Source: JAQUOA01 sp037443785 (GTDB taxonomy: Bacteria; Bacteroidota; Ignavibacteria; UBA10030; UBA8401). Taken from it: 64,000 nucleotides of DNA. Positions 8,492-16,423 of this stretch are shown here, piece by piece. Position 1 is the stretch's first letter; every line of letters begins with the position of its first letter. Made by a program: the position numbers and the translations under genes. Under the pieces are notes generated by a model. The model saw nothing but the letters and a program-made list of their open reading frames with translations. It had not been told where the DNA came from and did not search any database. The stretch covers positions 1 to 64,000 of the forward strand of contig JBBINR010000002.1 in assembly GCA_037443785.1 (NCBI GenBank), in the 5' to 3' direction.

Positions 8492-8851
8492 TGGAAATGT
8501 TGTTATGCATGGGAGATTGTAAGGGAAAAAAGGATAATCTCTTTGCAAGAGACTAATAATCGCGAGCGAATTAAAAGTGATTTGGGCAGCTACCTTATCG
8601 GACATTTTAAATATGAAGAAACTCTCGGCGATTATTTCGGTGCGGACTTTGAGGCAGGGTGATGGTTCGATCGAAACTTACGTATCTTGAGAAATATTCA
8701 ACGCGTACCAGAAACGCCTGACGATAGACTATTAGTAATCTATGGTGCGGGGCATTTAAACATCTTGAACTATTTATTTGAATGCTCACCGGAGTACGAA
8801 CTTGCGGATCCTGCTCCGTATCTGACCACTTTTTTAAATATCAAACATTAA
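8492..8851 (+). pseudogene. Decayed 3' fragment of a DUF5694 (TraB-like) gene
   Basis: One plus-strand frame reads ...RERIKSDLGSYLIGHFK, then GDYFGADFEAG, a TGA at 8660-8662, then WFDRNLRILRNIQRV, DDRLLVIYGAGHLNIL, LFECSPEYELADPAPYL and a TAA at 8849. This is the C-terminal third of DUF5694 proteins as I recall them (GADxxxxWYxRNLRI ... YGAGH ... SPEYELV). The N-terminal two thirds are absent: the preceding gene ends at 8469 and the frame closes at 8489. The TGA falls where family members have Trp or another residue before WY/WF. Truncated and interrupted, so a relic. Confidence 0.75.
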
Positions 8852-8998
8852 AAGTAGTTTAGAACAGCAGTAGAAGTTTTTTTGCAGTTGTAATGCCGCT
8901 AAATGATGCCAGCATTCATTTACATTGCATTTTCACATCTCTTCAAGTAAATTCACCCTAATAATTCACTACTTTTTTCCCTTTCTACCGGCGAAACC

Positions 8999-10975
8999 AT
9001 GAAACACATACCATTCTCTACCCGTTTCGAAAAAATAATTCTCATGCTGTTGTTTTGTGTATCAATGATAATGGCAGGTGACATTAAGCTACCATCGAAA
9101 ATTACTGCCGTGACTGTTTATAACGATCAAGCGCTTATCACAAGAACAGCAAAAGAAAATATTCCTTCGGGAATTCATAAAATTATTATTCCCGATCTGG
9201 CGTGGGGGATGATTGATCGATCATTAAAAGTTACGGGAACGTCGTCCACTGAAGTAAAAATTTCGGACATTAAAATTGAACAGATCTTTCTCGATACAAT
9301 ACCGCAAAACCGGACTGCAGAATTGTACCAGCAACTCACTATGCTTCGCACGGATAAAAATTCGTTAGAACGAAACAATATTTTATTTAAATCCCAATAC
9401 GATGCGGTCGATGCGATGAAAGAGAGCTACACAAAAAGTTTGTCGCTTGAAAATCCGGGGCAAAAAGCTTCGGTGGATGAATGGAACAAGCTGCTCGATT
9501 TTGTCGAAAAGAAAAAAAAGGAATATGCCGATAAAATGGAATCAACTCGCAGAGAGATCGATCAAAAGATTGCGAAGATTAGGGTCATAGAAGATGAAAT
9601 TAAATCAATCGGCGGTGCGGCAAAAAAAGAACAAAAACAGGTAACGATAATTCTGAATGCGACAAAGTCAGGAACGGTTACTCTTGAAATATCATATCTT
9701 ATTCTTGATGCGGCCTGGATTCCGACGTATGAAATTCGTGCGTCAATGGCAGACAAGAGTCTTCAACTGGTGTATTCGGGAAATGTCAAGCAAACATCGT
9801 CTGAAGACTGGACAGATGTTGACCTTGTTCTGTCAACCGCAAAACCCGCGGCGAGCGAAAATATGCCGGTGCTTTTCCGTCAGACGGTCGATACGCATCC
9901 TGTGCCTTCCAACGATTCGTATCAATCCAGGAGATCATCCCCCAATCGCGGAAGATCAAACACTGAAATTTCTTTTTCCGGCAATACAATTTCCGGTAAA
10001 ATCCTGGATGCACAAACAGGGGAACCTCTTTCCGGAGCCAATGTGATTATCGAAGGAACGAATATCGGCGGATCGGCAAATATGGATGGTGATTATGTAA
10101 TCTATAATGTTCCCGACGGAGTGTATAATGTAAGAGCATCGATGATCGGATATCAACAAGTTACTGCGTCGCAAGTCAGAATTTCAAAGACAACCGGTGC
10201 ACGTCAAACTTTTGATTTATCTTCCGCTTCAATCAATTCACAAGAAGTCGTGATTATGGCGGATAGACCGCTCATTCAAAAAAGTATGACCAACGCAGTT
10301 CGAGTAACCTCTGGAGATGTTATTGTCAATCCTGAGGAATCAATTTCTTCGAATCAAGTTACATCATCGACATTCAGCATTGCATCAAAACAGACGATAC
10401 CAAGTGATAACCAAAATCATAAAGTAGGGATTGCTCTTGACGATATTCCTGTACGTTTCGTCTATAACGTCGTTCCAAAAATTCTTCCGACAGCATTTTT
10501 GGTCGGAAAAGGAAAAAATCCGAAAGAATATCCTTTGCTTGCCGGAGAAGCGAATATCTTTTTAGATAATTCGTTCGTTTCATCGATTCAATTAAAAACG
10601 ATTATGCCGAACGATTCATTCTCGGTAAATCTTGGTGCCGATGAAGGGATTGGTGTTGAACGAAAATTGGTTAATCGATTCAGCGAAAAAGTCGGCACGT
10701 TCTCATCGAAAAACCGTCTTACAGTGGAATATGAAAATGTGATTCATAACCATAAAAAATATTCGATAGAGGTTTTTGTATTCGATCAAGTGCCGGTTTC
10801 TATTGATGAAAAAATAACTATTGAAGTGTTTGAACCTAATCCCAAAGTTATGCTGCCAAATAGCGATGGGATTTTTCAATGGATAGTAACATTACGGCCC
10901 GGCGAAAAAAATACATCGAAAGTTAAGTTTGCGATTGAGTATCCGCCCGATGTTTCTGTGTACGGATTGAGATAA
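8999..10975 (+). CDS. MuiA-like DUF4140/DUF4139 protein with inserted carboxypeptidase-regulatory domain
   Basis: 658 residues with a signal peptide (residues 1-26, MLLFCVSMIMAG). N-terminal DUF4140 part (ITAVTVYNDQALITR, 34-50), a coiled-coil-rich stretch about 105-210, then the DUF4139 body (ISYLILDAAWIPTYEIRA, 231-248; SSEDWTDVDLVLSTAKP, 267-283) that resumes at about 475 to the end (GVERKLVNRFSEKVG, VPVSIDEKITIEV). Between them, residues about 328-446 form a carboxypeptidase D regulatory-like domain (ISGKILDAQTGEPLSGANV) plus a stretch (EVVIMADRPLIQKSMTNA) that resembles the segment leading into a TonB-receptor plug. Envelope or surface role likely; function unknown. Confidence 0.8.
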   Translation: MKHIPFSTRFEKIILMLLFCVSMIMAGDIKLPSKITAVTVYNDQALITRTAKENIPSGIHKIIIPDLAWGMIDRSLKVTGTSSTEVKISDIKIEQIFLDTIPQNRTAELYQQLTMLRTDKNSLERNNILFKSQYDAVDAMKESYTKSLSLENPGQKASVDEWNKLLDFVEKKKKEYADKMESTRREIDQKIAKIRVIEDEIKSIGGAAKKEQKQVTIILNATKSGTVTLEISYLILDAAWIPTYEIRASMADKSLQLVYSGNVKQTSSEDWTDVDLVLSTAKPAASENMPVLFRQTVDTHPVPSNDSYQSRRSSPNRGRSNTEISFSGNTISGKILDAQTGEPLSGANVIIEGTNIGGSANMDGDYVIYNVPDGVYNVRASMIGYQQVTASQVRISKTTGARQTFDLSSASINSQEVVIMADRPLIQKSMTNAVRVTSGDVIVNPEESISSNQVTSSTFSIASKQTIPSDNQNHKVGIALDDIPVRFVYNVVPKILPTAFLVGKGKNPKEYPLLAGEANIFLDNSFVSSIQLKTIMPNDSFSVNLGADEGIGVERKLVNRFSEKVGTFSSKNRLTVEYENVIHNHKKYSIEVFVFDQVPVSIDEKITIEVFEPNPKVMLPNSDGIFQWIVTLRPGEKNTSKVKFAIEYPPDVSVYGLR

Positions 10976-10986
10976 GGCGGCATTGA

Positions 10987-11017
10987 AAGGGACTTTCATG
11001 ACCGGCGAAAGTCCCTT
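10987..11017. terminator. Bidirectional hairpin between convergent genes
   Basis: Perfect 11-bp stem AAGGGACTTTC / GAAAGTCCCTT with a 9-base loop, placed in the 57-bp gap between the converging DUF4139 and MFS genes. T runs are short, so the strength is uncertain. Confidence 0.6.
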
Positions 11018-11032
11018 CGTGAAGACTTATTC

Positions 11033-12295
11033 TTACATTGGCTCGAGTGAAATTTCCGGCGACGATATGTGTGCAGCTGTCTCTGCATTGCGAATTCTTC
11101 GCGAAAGGAAAATACACACAATGGTCGTTATCGCTGCGAGTCCGCCGACAATTTCGTAATGGATAATCGTCCCATCGGCAGATTTCCCCAGAATCATTCC
11201 TGCACCAAACGAAGCAATACCGGATGAAAATTGCTGGATGGAAGAAGTCACGCTCATAAAACTTCCGCGCTGCTTCGGTTCAACACTTGCCGTCACCATC
11301 GCCATTGCCGGCACCATTCGTCCCGAAACTAAAATCATAAATATCGTTGTGACCAACAATATCACCCAAAGCGGTATCGGTGGAAGATTTGTCACTGTTA
11401 TAATGGGAATCATCGACAGCGTTGCGATCCACAAAAATGTTTTTTGTTTTCCAAATTTATCCGTCAGTTTGCCAAAAAATCGTGCCGTAAACATTGTTGC
11501 CGCGCCGCCCAGCAGATACACGTACGGCAAATCTTTTTCGGGCATCCCCGAATTTGAAACAAGATACGGACTGATGTACGGAATAACGGAAAATCCGGCA
11601 AACATCATTGCCGACATAAAGATGAAAGAATTAATGTTGCCGCGATGCGTTAAAAGTTTTAAAAGCTCTCGTACAGGAGATACATCAACCCGATGGGCAA
11701 GATGGCCGCGCAATGTGGGAAGGACAAAGTACCCGACGACAAGGACAATGGAACTTGTACCGGCGAGCATAAAAAACGGAATATGCCATCCGTACGAATT
11801 TGCAAGAAACAATCCAACAGGAACGCCGGCAACGGTTGCAAGCGAGAAAGACGACATGATCGTGCCGATGGCTTTTCCGCGGCGGATATCGGGAATAACA
11901 TCGCCGACAATGGCAAAAACCATCGCACCGATAATTCCGCCGAATGCGCCCGTGACGATACGTCCGGCAAGAAGAAATTCGTATGTTGGTGCGAACGCAC
12001 AAAACAAATTTCCAAATGCGAATCCGCCGTACAAAGTTAACAACATCGTTTTTCTGTCGAACCGGTCGATGAACATTGCGCCGAGCAAGCCGACAATGCC
12101 GGCGCTGAATGTGTAGCCGGAAACGATCATGCCGAACTGCTGCGGCGAAATTTGAAACACGCGCATCAGCTGCGGGCCGAGCGGCATCAGGATAACGAAA
12201 TCCATGAGGTTCGTGAATTGAATGGAGGCAAGGACGGCGAGGAGCAGCCATTCGTTATAGACTGGTTTTGTGGATGATGATAATGAATCGGTCAT
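11033..12295 (-). CDS. MFS transporter (drug/solute:H+ antiporter type)
   Basis: 420 residues with about 12 hydrophobic helices. The family motif A-like loop between TM2 and TM3 is FIDRFDRKTMLL, and TM4 carries AGRIVTGAFGGIIGAMVFAI. A cytoplasmic loop near 195 (RGHLAHRVDVSPVRELLK) separates the two halves. The second half repeats a motif-A-like GKLTDKFGKQKTF. This resembles DHA1-type or arabinose-efflux-like permeases; the substrate is unknown. It stands alone, convergent with the upstream neighbour and divergent from the esterase gene. Confidence 0.85.
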   Translation of the reverse strand: MTDSLSSSTKPVYNEWLLLAVLASIQFTNLMDFVILMPLGPQLMRVFQISPQQFGMIVSGYTFSAGIVGLLGAMFIDRFDRKTMLLTLYGGFAFGNLFCAFAPTYEFLLAGRIVTGAFGGIIGAMVFAIVGDVIPDIRRGKAIGTIMSSFSLATVAGVPVGLFLANSYGWHIPFFMLAGTSSIVLVVGYFVLPTLRGHLAHRVDVSPVRELLKLLTHRGNINSFIFMSAMMFAGFSVIPYISPYLVSNSGMPEKDLPYVYLLGGAATMFTARFFGKLTDKFGKQKTFLWIATLSMIPIITVTNLPPIPLWVILLVTTIFMILVSGRMVPAMAMVTASVEPKQRGSFMSVTSSIQQFSSGIASFGAGMILGKSADGTIIHYEIVGGLAAITTIVCIFLSRRIRNAETAAHISSPEISLEPM

Positions 12296-12332
12296 ACGAT
12301 CTTTTATTTTCTAAATTTTTTATCACGACCAC

Positions 12333-12346
12333 TGTGCATTTGCACA
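12333..12346. promoter_or_regulatory. Possible operator TGTGCA-TT-TGCACA
   Basis: A 14-bp palindrome 38 bp upstream of the MFS start, in the 272-bp divergent region shared with the esterase gene. It is the only clear palindrome there; a binding protein is not known. The rest of the gap shows nothing notable. Confidence 0.35.
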
Positions 12347-12567
12347 ACGGACGAGACTCGATGGTTTTGGTCAATCAATGTGGTTCCCTGCACGAAAGAG
12401 ATATTGTCTGTGAAAGTGATCTTTTCTTAAGATACGCAGTGGAAATGGTAGACTAATATACCATAAACGAATTACCCTGCAAAATATTGTTCCGATGAAC
12501 GTCAATGAATCTCTTCTCAAAAATTTTTGTATTTTGAGAACGTTATCGGATGTGTTTCTCAAATTAA

Positions 12568-14601
12568 ATGAAAGCATTCCAGCATATGAAAACCTTATTC
12601 TTGTTTTTTTTCATCAGCACCCTACTTTTTGCCCAGTCTGAAATAAAATCATCGATTGAAATTCCGTCGCTTTTTTCAGACAACATGGTGCTTCAGCAAA
12701 AATCCAGTGCTCCATTTTGGGGCAAAGCACTTCCTCAAACAAAAATTTCTATCGTTCCGTCGTGGGGAAAACCATCGGTTACGACTGCAATGGCTGACAG
12801 CACATGGCGCACAGCAGTGAAGACACCACAAGCGGGAGGACCGTTTTCGATAACGATGAAGATCGGCGATTCCGTGATTGTTCTCAAAAATGTTTTGATT
12901 GGCGAGGTGTGGGTCTGCTCCGGTCAATCAAATATGGAAATGCCGCTTGAAGGATGGCCGCCGAACGATACGATTGCCAATTCAGCAAATGAAATTCGCG
13001 AAGCAAATTTTCCGAAGATACGGTTGTTTAACGTGAAAAGGGAATTGGCAACGGAGCCGAGATTTCATTGCAGCGGTGCATGGAGCGAATGTATTCCGGA
13101 ATCTGCCGCAAAATTCAGTGCAACGGCGTACTTTTTTGGGAAAAAATTATTTCAGGAATTGAAAGTTCCTATCGGACTCATCGTATCGGCGTGGGGCGGA
13201 ACGCCGGTAGAAGCATGGACAAGCGAACACTTTATTACGCAGGATAAGGAGTATGCCGATTTTCCGGCAAAGTTTGCACAGGGCAGAAAAGAATATGCTG
13301 TCTATATGCCGTGGCTTGCATCGCATAAAATTATCGATATCTCACACCGCACTGCCGATGAGCGATGCAAAGAATTAGCGTTTGATGATTCTTTGTGCGC
13401 TCGCACCGATTTTAATGACAGCGGCTGGCAGTCAATGAAAATTCCGACGGAATGGGAAAGCACGGACGTAGGAACTTTCGATGGTACGGTATGGTTTAGA
13501 AAAAAAATCGAAATCCCGAAAACATGGCTGCACAAAAATCTCGTGCTCGAACTCGGACCGATTGATGATTTTGATCTTACATTTGTCAACGGGAAACGTG
13601 TCGGCGGGCTTGAAACAGGAAGTCCGTGGGATACGAAAAGAGTGTATGATGTTCCCGCAGAGATTGTTACCGACAGTGTGCTGACCATCGCTGTTCGTGT
13701 TATTGATCTGTTGGGCGGAGGTGGATTGTGGGGACAGCCGGAACAACTCTTTCTTCATACCAGCGAAAGCGAAGAAAAAATCAGCCTTGTCGGTGATTGG
13801 AAATATCTTCCCATTGCGGAATACAGGGATTCGAAATTTTATTTGTTTGATATTGTATCACGTGAATTTTATAAACGTCCGCCGTTAACGAATGAAATTA
13901 ATGCGGCGCTTCCTACCGTATTGTATAACGGAATGATTGCGCCGCTGATTCCGTATTCGATCAAGGGAGCGATTTGGTATCAGGGAGAGGCGAACACCGA
14001 CAAACCGGAGGCGTATGAAACGCTGTTTCCCTTAATGATAAAAAATTGGCGTACGGATTGGAAAAGTGAATTCCCGTTTTACTATGTACAAATAGCGCCG
14101 TTTCCGTACGGCGATCGAATAGAATCGCAGCGATTACGTGATGCACAATTCCATGCCCTTGCAGTACCAAAAACAGGAATGGCAGTGACGCTTGATATCA
14201 GCGAATTGCGTACGATCCATCCGCGCAACAAGCAGGATGTTGGCGGCAGGCTTGCGCGATGGGCGCTTGCGAAAGATTATAAAAAGAAAATTCCGTTTTC
14301 CGGACCACTCTATACATCCTCTAAAATTAAAAACAATGCCATGATTCTTTCGTTCGAGTATGCGGATGGCTTGAAGATTATTCCGAAAAATGGAAAAACA
14401 AATTTTTTCATTGCGGGAAAAGACAGCGTGTTTAAAGATGCGAATGTTATTGTCAAAGGAAAAACAGTTGTTGTGAATTCACCGGAAGTGAAAAATCCTA
14501 TCGCCGTGCGGTATACATGGGGCAACACTTTGGAAGGAACATTATTCAATAAAGCCGGTTTGCCGGCATCAACATTCAGAACGGATCATTGGAAAAAATA
14601 G
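12568..14601 (+). CDS. Sialate O-acetylesterase family (SGNH) secreted enzyme
   Basis: 677 residues. The ATG at 12586 (MKTLFLFFF) is the better start because it begins the signal peptide ending LLFAQ. The family opening SLFSDNMVLQQ and VPSWGK are present, the Ser block is GQSNMEMPL (catalytic Ser), and the C-terminal block is IHPRNKQDVGGRLARWAL with Asp/His of the triad. A galactose-binding-like insert lies at about 270-400 (DFNDSGWQSMKIP ... VWFRKKIEIP ... LTFVNGKRVGG). Likely periplasmic or extracellular, removing O-acetyl groups from sialic acids or plant polysaccharides. No sialidase or polysaccharide locus is adjacent, so the substrate is open. Confidence 0.85.
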   Translation: MKAFQHMKTLFLFFFISTLLFAQSEIKSSIEIPSLFSDNMVLQQKSSAPFWGKALPQTKISIVPSWGKPSVTTAMADSTWRTAVKTPQAGGPFSITMKIGDSVIVLKNVLIGEVWVCSGQSNMEMPLEGWPPNDTIANSANEIREANFPKIRLFNVKRELATEPRFHCSGAWSECIPESAAKFSATAYFFGKKLFQELKVPIGLIVSAWGGTPVEAWTSEHFITQDKEYADFPAKFAQGRKEYAVYMPWLASHKIIDISHRTADERCKELAFDDSLCARTDFNDSGWQSMKIPTEWESTDVGTFDGTVWFRKKIEIPKTWLHKNLVLELGPIDDFDLTFVNGKRVGGLETGSPWDTKRVYDVPAEIVTDSVLTIAVRVIDLLGGGGLWGQPEQLFLHTSESEEKISLVGDWKYLPIAEYRDSKFYLFDIVSREFYKRPPLTNEINAALPTVLYNGMIAPLIPYSIKGAIWYQGEANTDKPEAYETLFPLMIKNWRTDWKSEFPFYYVQIAPFPYGDRIESQRLRDAQFHALAVPKTGMAVTLDISELRTIHPRNKQDVGGRLARWALAKDYKKKIPFSGPLYTSSKIKNNAMILSFEYADGLKIIPKNGKTNFFIAGKDSVFKDANVIVKGKTVVVNSPEVKNPIAVRYTWGNTLEGTLFNKAGLPASTFRTDHWKK

Positions 14602-14640
14602 GAAACAGCCAAAAACAATTTACACGGAGAGACGACATCG

Positions 14641-15036
14641 ATGAATACGAAAATTATTATGACGACCAGCGCAAGTGTGCTTGGGGCCGCGGGAATTCTT
14701 TTGATATTTATGCCGGAAGAGTTTTTACGGGCATTGAACTTTGACACTTTGAAATCGCTGCAGCTGCTTGTGCAAACCGTCGGCGCTCTTTACTTTGCCT
14801 TTGCCATGATGAACTGGATGATCAGAACAAGTACAATCGGAGGAATTTATAACCGGCCGATTGTTGTTGGTAATGTAACACACTTTTCGATTGCAGGGCT
14901 CGCATTGATCAAAGGGGCATTTTCACATTCCGATCTATCGGCGGCAGCATACATTGCGGCCGGAGGTTACACGATCTTTGCCATTCTCTTCGGCATACTT
15001 CTTTTCCGGAACCCTGCCGCAGCAGATGAAAAATGA
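14641..15036 (+). CDS. Four-helix integral membrane protein, uncharacterised
   Basis: 131 residues, GGAG ahead of ATG. Four hydrophobic segments (about 8-25, 43-62, 77-95 and 101-125) with short loops and a charged C-terminus AAADEK. It resembles small Bacteroidota proteins annotated only as membrane or hypothetical. It lies 39 bp after the esterase and 55 bp before the YdeI-like gene. Confidence 0.65.
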   Translation: MNTKIIMTTSASVLGAAGILLIFMPEEFLRALNFDTLKSLQLLVQTVGALYFAFAMMNWMIRTSTIGGIYNRPIVVGNVTHFSIAGLALIKGAFSHSDLSAAAYIAAGGYTIFAILFGILLFRNPAAADEK

Positions 15037-15091
15037 CCATTGAGTTTTACAACCATGATTTTTTTAAAATACTTGTCTGGAAAATTTCATT

Positions 15092-15709
15092 ATGCCCTCC
15101 AACGATAAACGGATTGATGCCTATATCGCCAAAGCGCAGCCGTTTGCACAGCCGCTCTTAATTCATTTTCGCAACATTGTGCATACGGCGTGTCCCGATG
15201 TTCAAGAAACAATCAAATGGGGATTTCCGCACTTTGATTACAAAGATGAGATGATGTGCAGCATGGCGGCGTTCAAACAGCATTGTGCGTTTGGATTCTG
15301 GAAAGCTTCTCTGATGAAAGATAAAAGTTTGAAAGCGCATGCGGACTCAGAAAGCGCCATGGGGCATTTTGGAAGAGTGACTTCATTCGATGATCTTCCT
15401 TCAGATAAAAAATTGATTGCGTATATAAAAGAAGCCATGAAAATGAATGATGAAGGAATTAAGGTTGAGAAAAAACCAGTCGCAAAGAAGAAAAAGGAGC
15501 TTGTCATTCCTCCGTATTTTCTTGCAGTTCTAACAAAGAACAAAAAGGCGCTTGCCGTATTTACCGGGTTCAGTTATTCTAATAAAAAGGAGTATGTTGA
15601 ATGGATTACCGATGCAAAGAGCGAAGAAACGCGTCAAAATCGGTTAGAAACAGCGATTACGTGGATTTCAGAAGGGAAAGTAAGACACTGGAAATACCTG
15701 AAGAAATAA
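15092..15709 (+). CDS. DUF1801 plus YdeI/OmdA-like protein
   Basis: 205 residues, two parts. Residues 1-115 fit DUF1801 (RIDAYIAKAQPFAQPLLIHF, ETIKWGFPHFDYKDEMMCSM, FGFWKASLM). The Lys-rich linker is VEKKPVAKKKKELVIP. The C-terminal part, about 138-205 (PPYFLAVLTKNKKALAVF, FSYSNKKEYVEWI, AKSEETRQNRLETAI), is the bacteriocin-resistance YdeI/OmpD-associated domain. Cytosolic and common in Bacteroidota; biochemical role unknown. Confidence 0.85.
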   Translation: MPSNDKRIDAYIAKAQPFAQPLLIHFRNIVHTACPDVQETIKWGFPHFDYKDEMMCSMAAFKQHCAFGFWKASLMKDKSLKAHADSESAMGHFGRVTSFDDLPSDKKLIAYIKEAMKMNDEGIKVEKKPVAKKKKELVIPPYFLAVLTKNKKALAVFTGFSYSNKKEYVEWITDAKSEETRQNRLETAITWISEGKVRHWKYLKK

Positions 15710-15877
15710 ACTGCTCCTTCACAATAATTAAGAGAAAATAATTTTGAACTGAGGGATATAATCGCCATATTATCATTGTCGATGGCACTTCAGCGTTTCT
15801 GTCTTTCCCAAATTCTCAGTTCTGCTGCTCGCCTTCTCACATAATTACATATTTTTTCATTTTTCATAGGAAGCCCA

Positions 15878-16204
15878 ATGACAATTTACGTTGGCAACCT
15901 CAGCTACGAGGCAGACGAGCAAGCAATTAATCAACTTTTTTCACAATTCGGCGAAGTGACATCCGTAAAGCTTATTAAAGATACGGTCACGGGACGCTCC
16001 AAAGGTTTTGCCTTTGTCGAGATGGCAGAAGCGACAACCTCCAAACGTGCGATTGCAGAATTGAACGAAACAGAATTCCTGAGCCGAAACATTATCGTGA
16101 ACGAAGCTCGCCCGAAAACAACAGGCGGCGACAGAGGCGGACGAAGCGGCGGAAATTCGTTCAACAAAAACCGCGGTGGCTTTAACAGCAGACGCAGCTA
16201 CTAA
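15878..16204 (+). CDS. Small glycine-rich RRM RNA-binding protein
   Basis: 108 residues. One RNA recognition motif with RNP2 IYVGNL (residues 3-8) and RNP1 KGFAFVEM (about 44-51), then a Gly/Arg/Asn-rich tail (GGDRGGRSGGN, NRGGFNSRRSY) typical of cold-induced bacterial and cyanobacterial Rbp proteins. A DEAD-box helicase gene follows on the same strand, and the pair fits a cold/RNA-remodelling role. That functional link is inference from context. Confidence 0.9.
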   Translation: MTIYVGNLSYEADEQAINQLFSQFGEVTSVKLIKDTVTGRSKGFAFVEMAEATTSKRAIAELNETEFLSRNIIVNEARPKTTGGDRGGRSGGNSFNKNRGGFNSRRSY

Positions 16205-16254
16205 GTCGTAATTTTTACGCGATAGAATTCTAGGTTACTCTACTTTTCAGTCAG

Positions 16255-16286
16255 GCCGTCTTTGTTGACCAGGGACGGCTCTTCTT
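16255..16286 (+). terminator. Terminator-like hairpin after the RRM gene
   Basis: GCCGTC (16255-16260) pairs with GACGGC (16274-16279), followed by TCTTCTT. It ends the RRM transcript or marks the start of the structured helicase leader. Confidence 0.5.
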
Positions 16287-16291
16287 ATAAC

Positions 16292-16393
16292 TTCCGATGT
16301 CAAAGAACATCGGAACGACGAAAACTCGGGGTCACCGAGTAAATTCATTCACCACGAATCAATCATTATTTTCTGCACCGGAAAACTCCGGTG
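16292..16393 (+). promoter_or_regulatory. Structured leader with three hairpins upstream of the DEAD-box helicase
   Basis: Three separate perfect inverted repeats lie in about 100 bp before the helicase: TTCCGATGT/ACATCGGAA (16292-16315), ACTCGG/CCGAGT (16324-16340) and CACCGGA/TCCGGTG (16376-16393). The helicase ATG is 30 bp further on. Long structured 5' leaders are known for cold-shock helicase mRNAs such as deaD and csdA. Here the structure is seen; the regulatory role is inferred. Confidence 0.5.
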
Positions 16394-16423
16394 TAGTGTG
16401 ACCACTTATCAAGAAAGTTTTTC

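Noticed and set aside
11238..12116. A 292-residue open frame on the plus strand opposite the MFS gene
   Set aside because: It is a mirror of the membrane protein coding strand: composition is Pro/Asn/Ile-rich without motifs, no ribosome site, and the MFS reading is clearly genuine.
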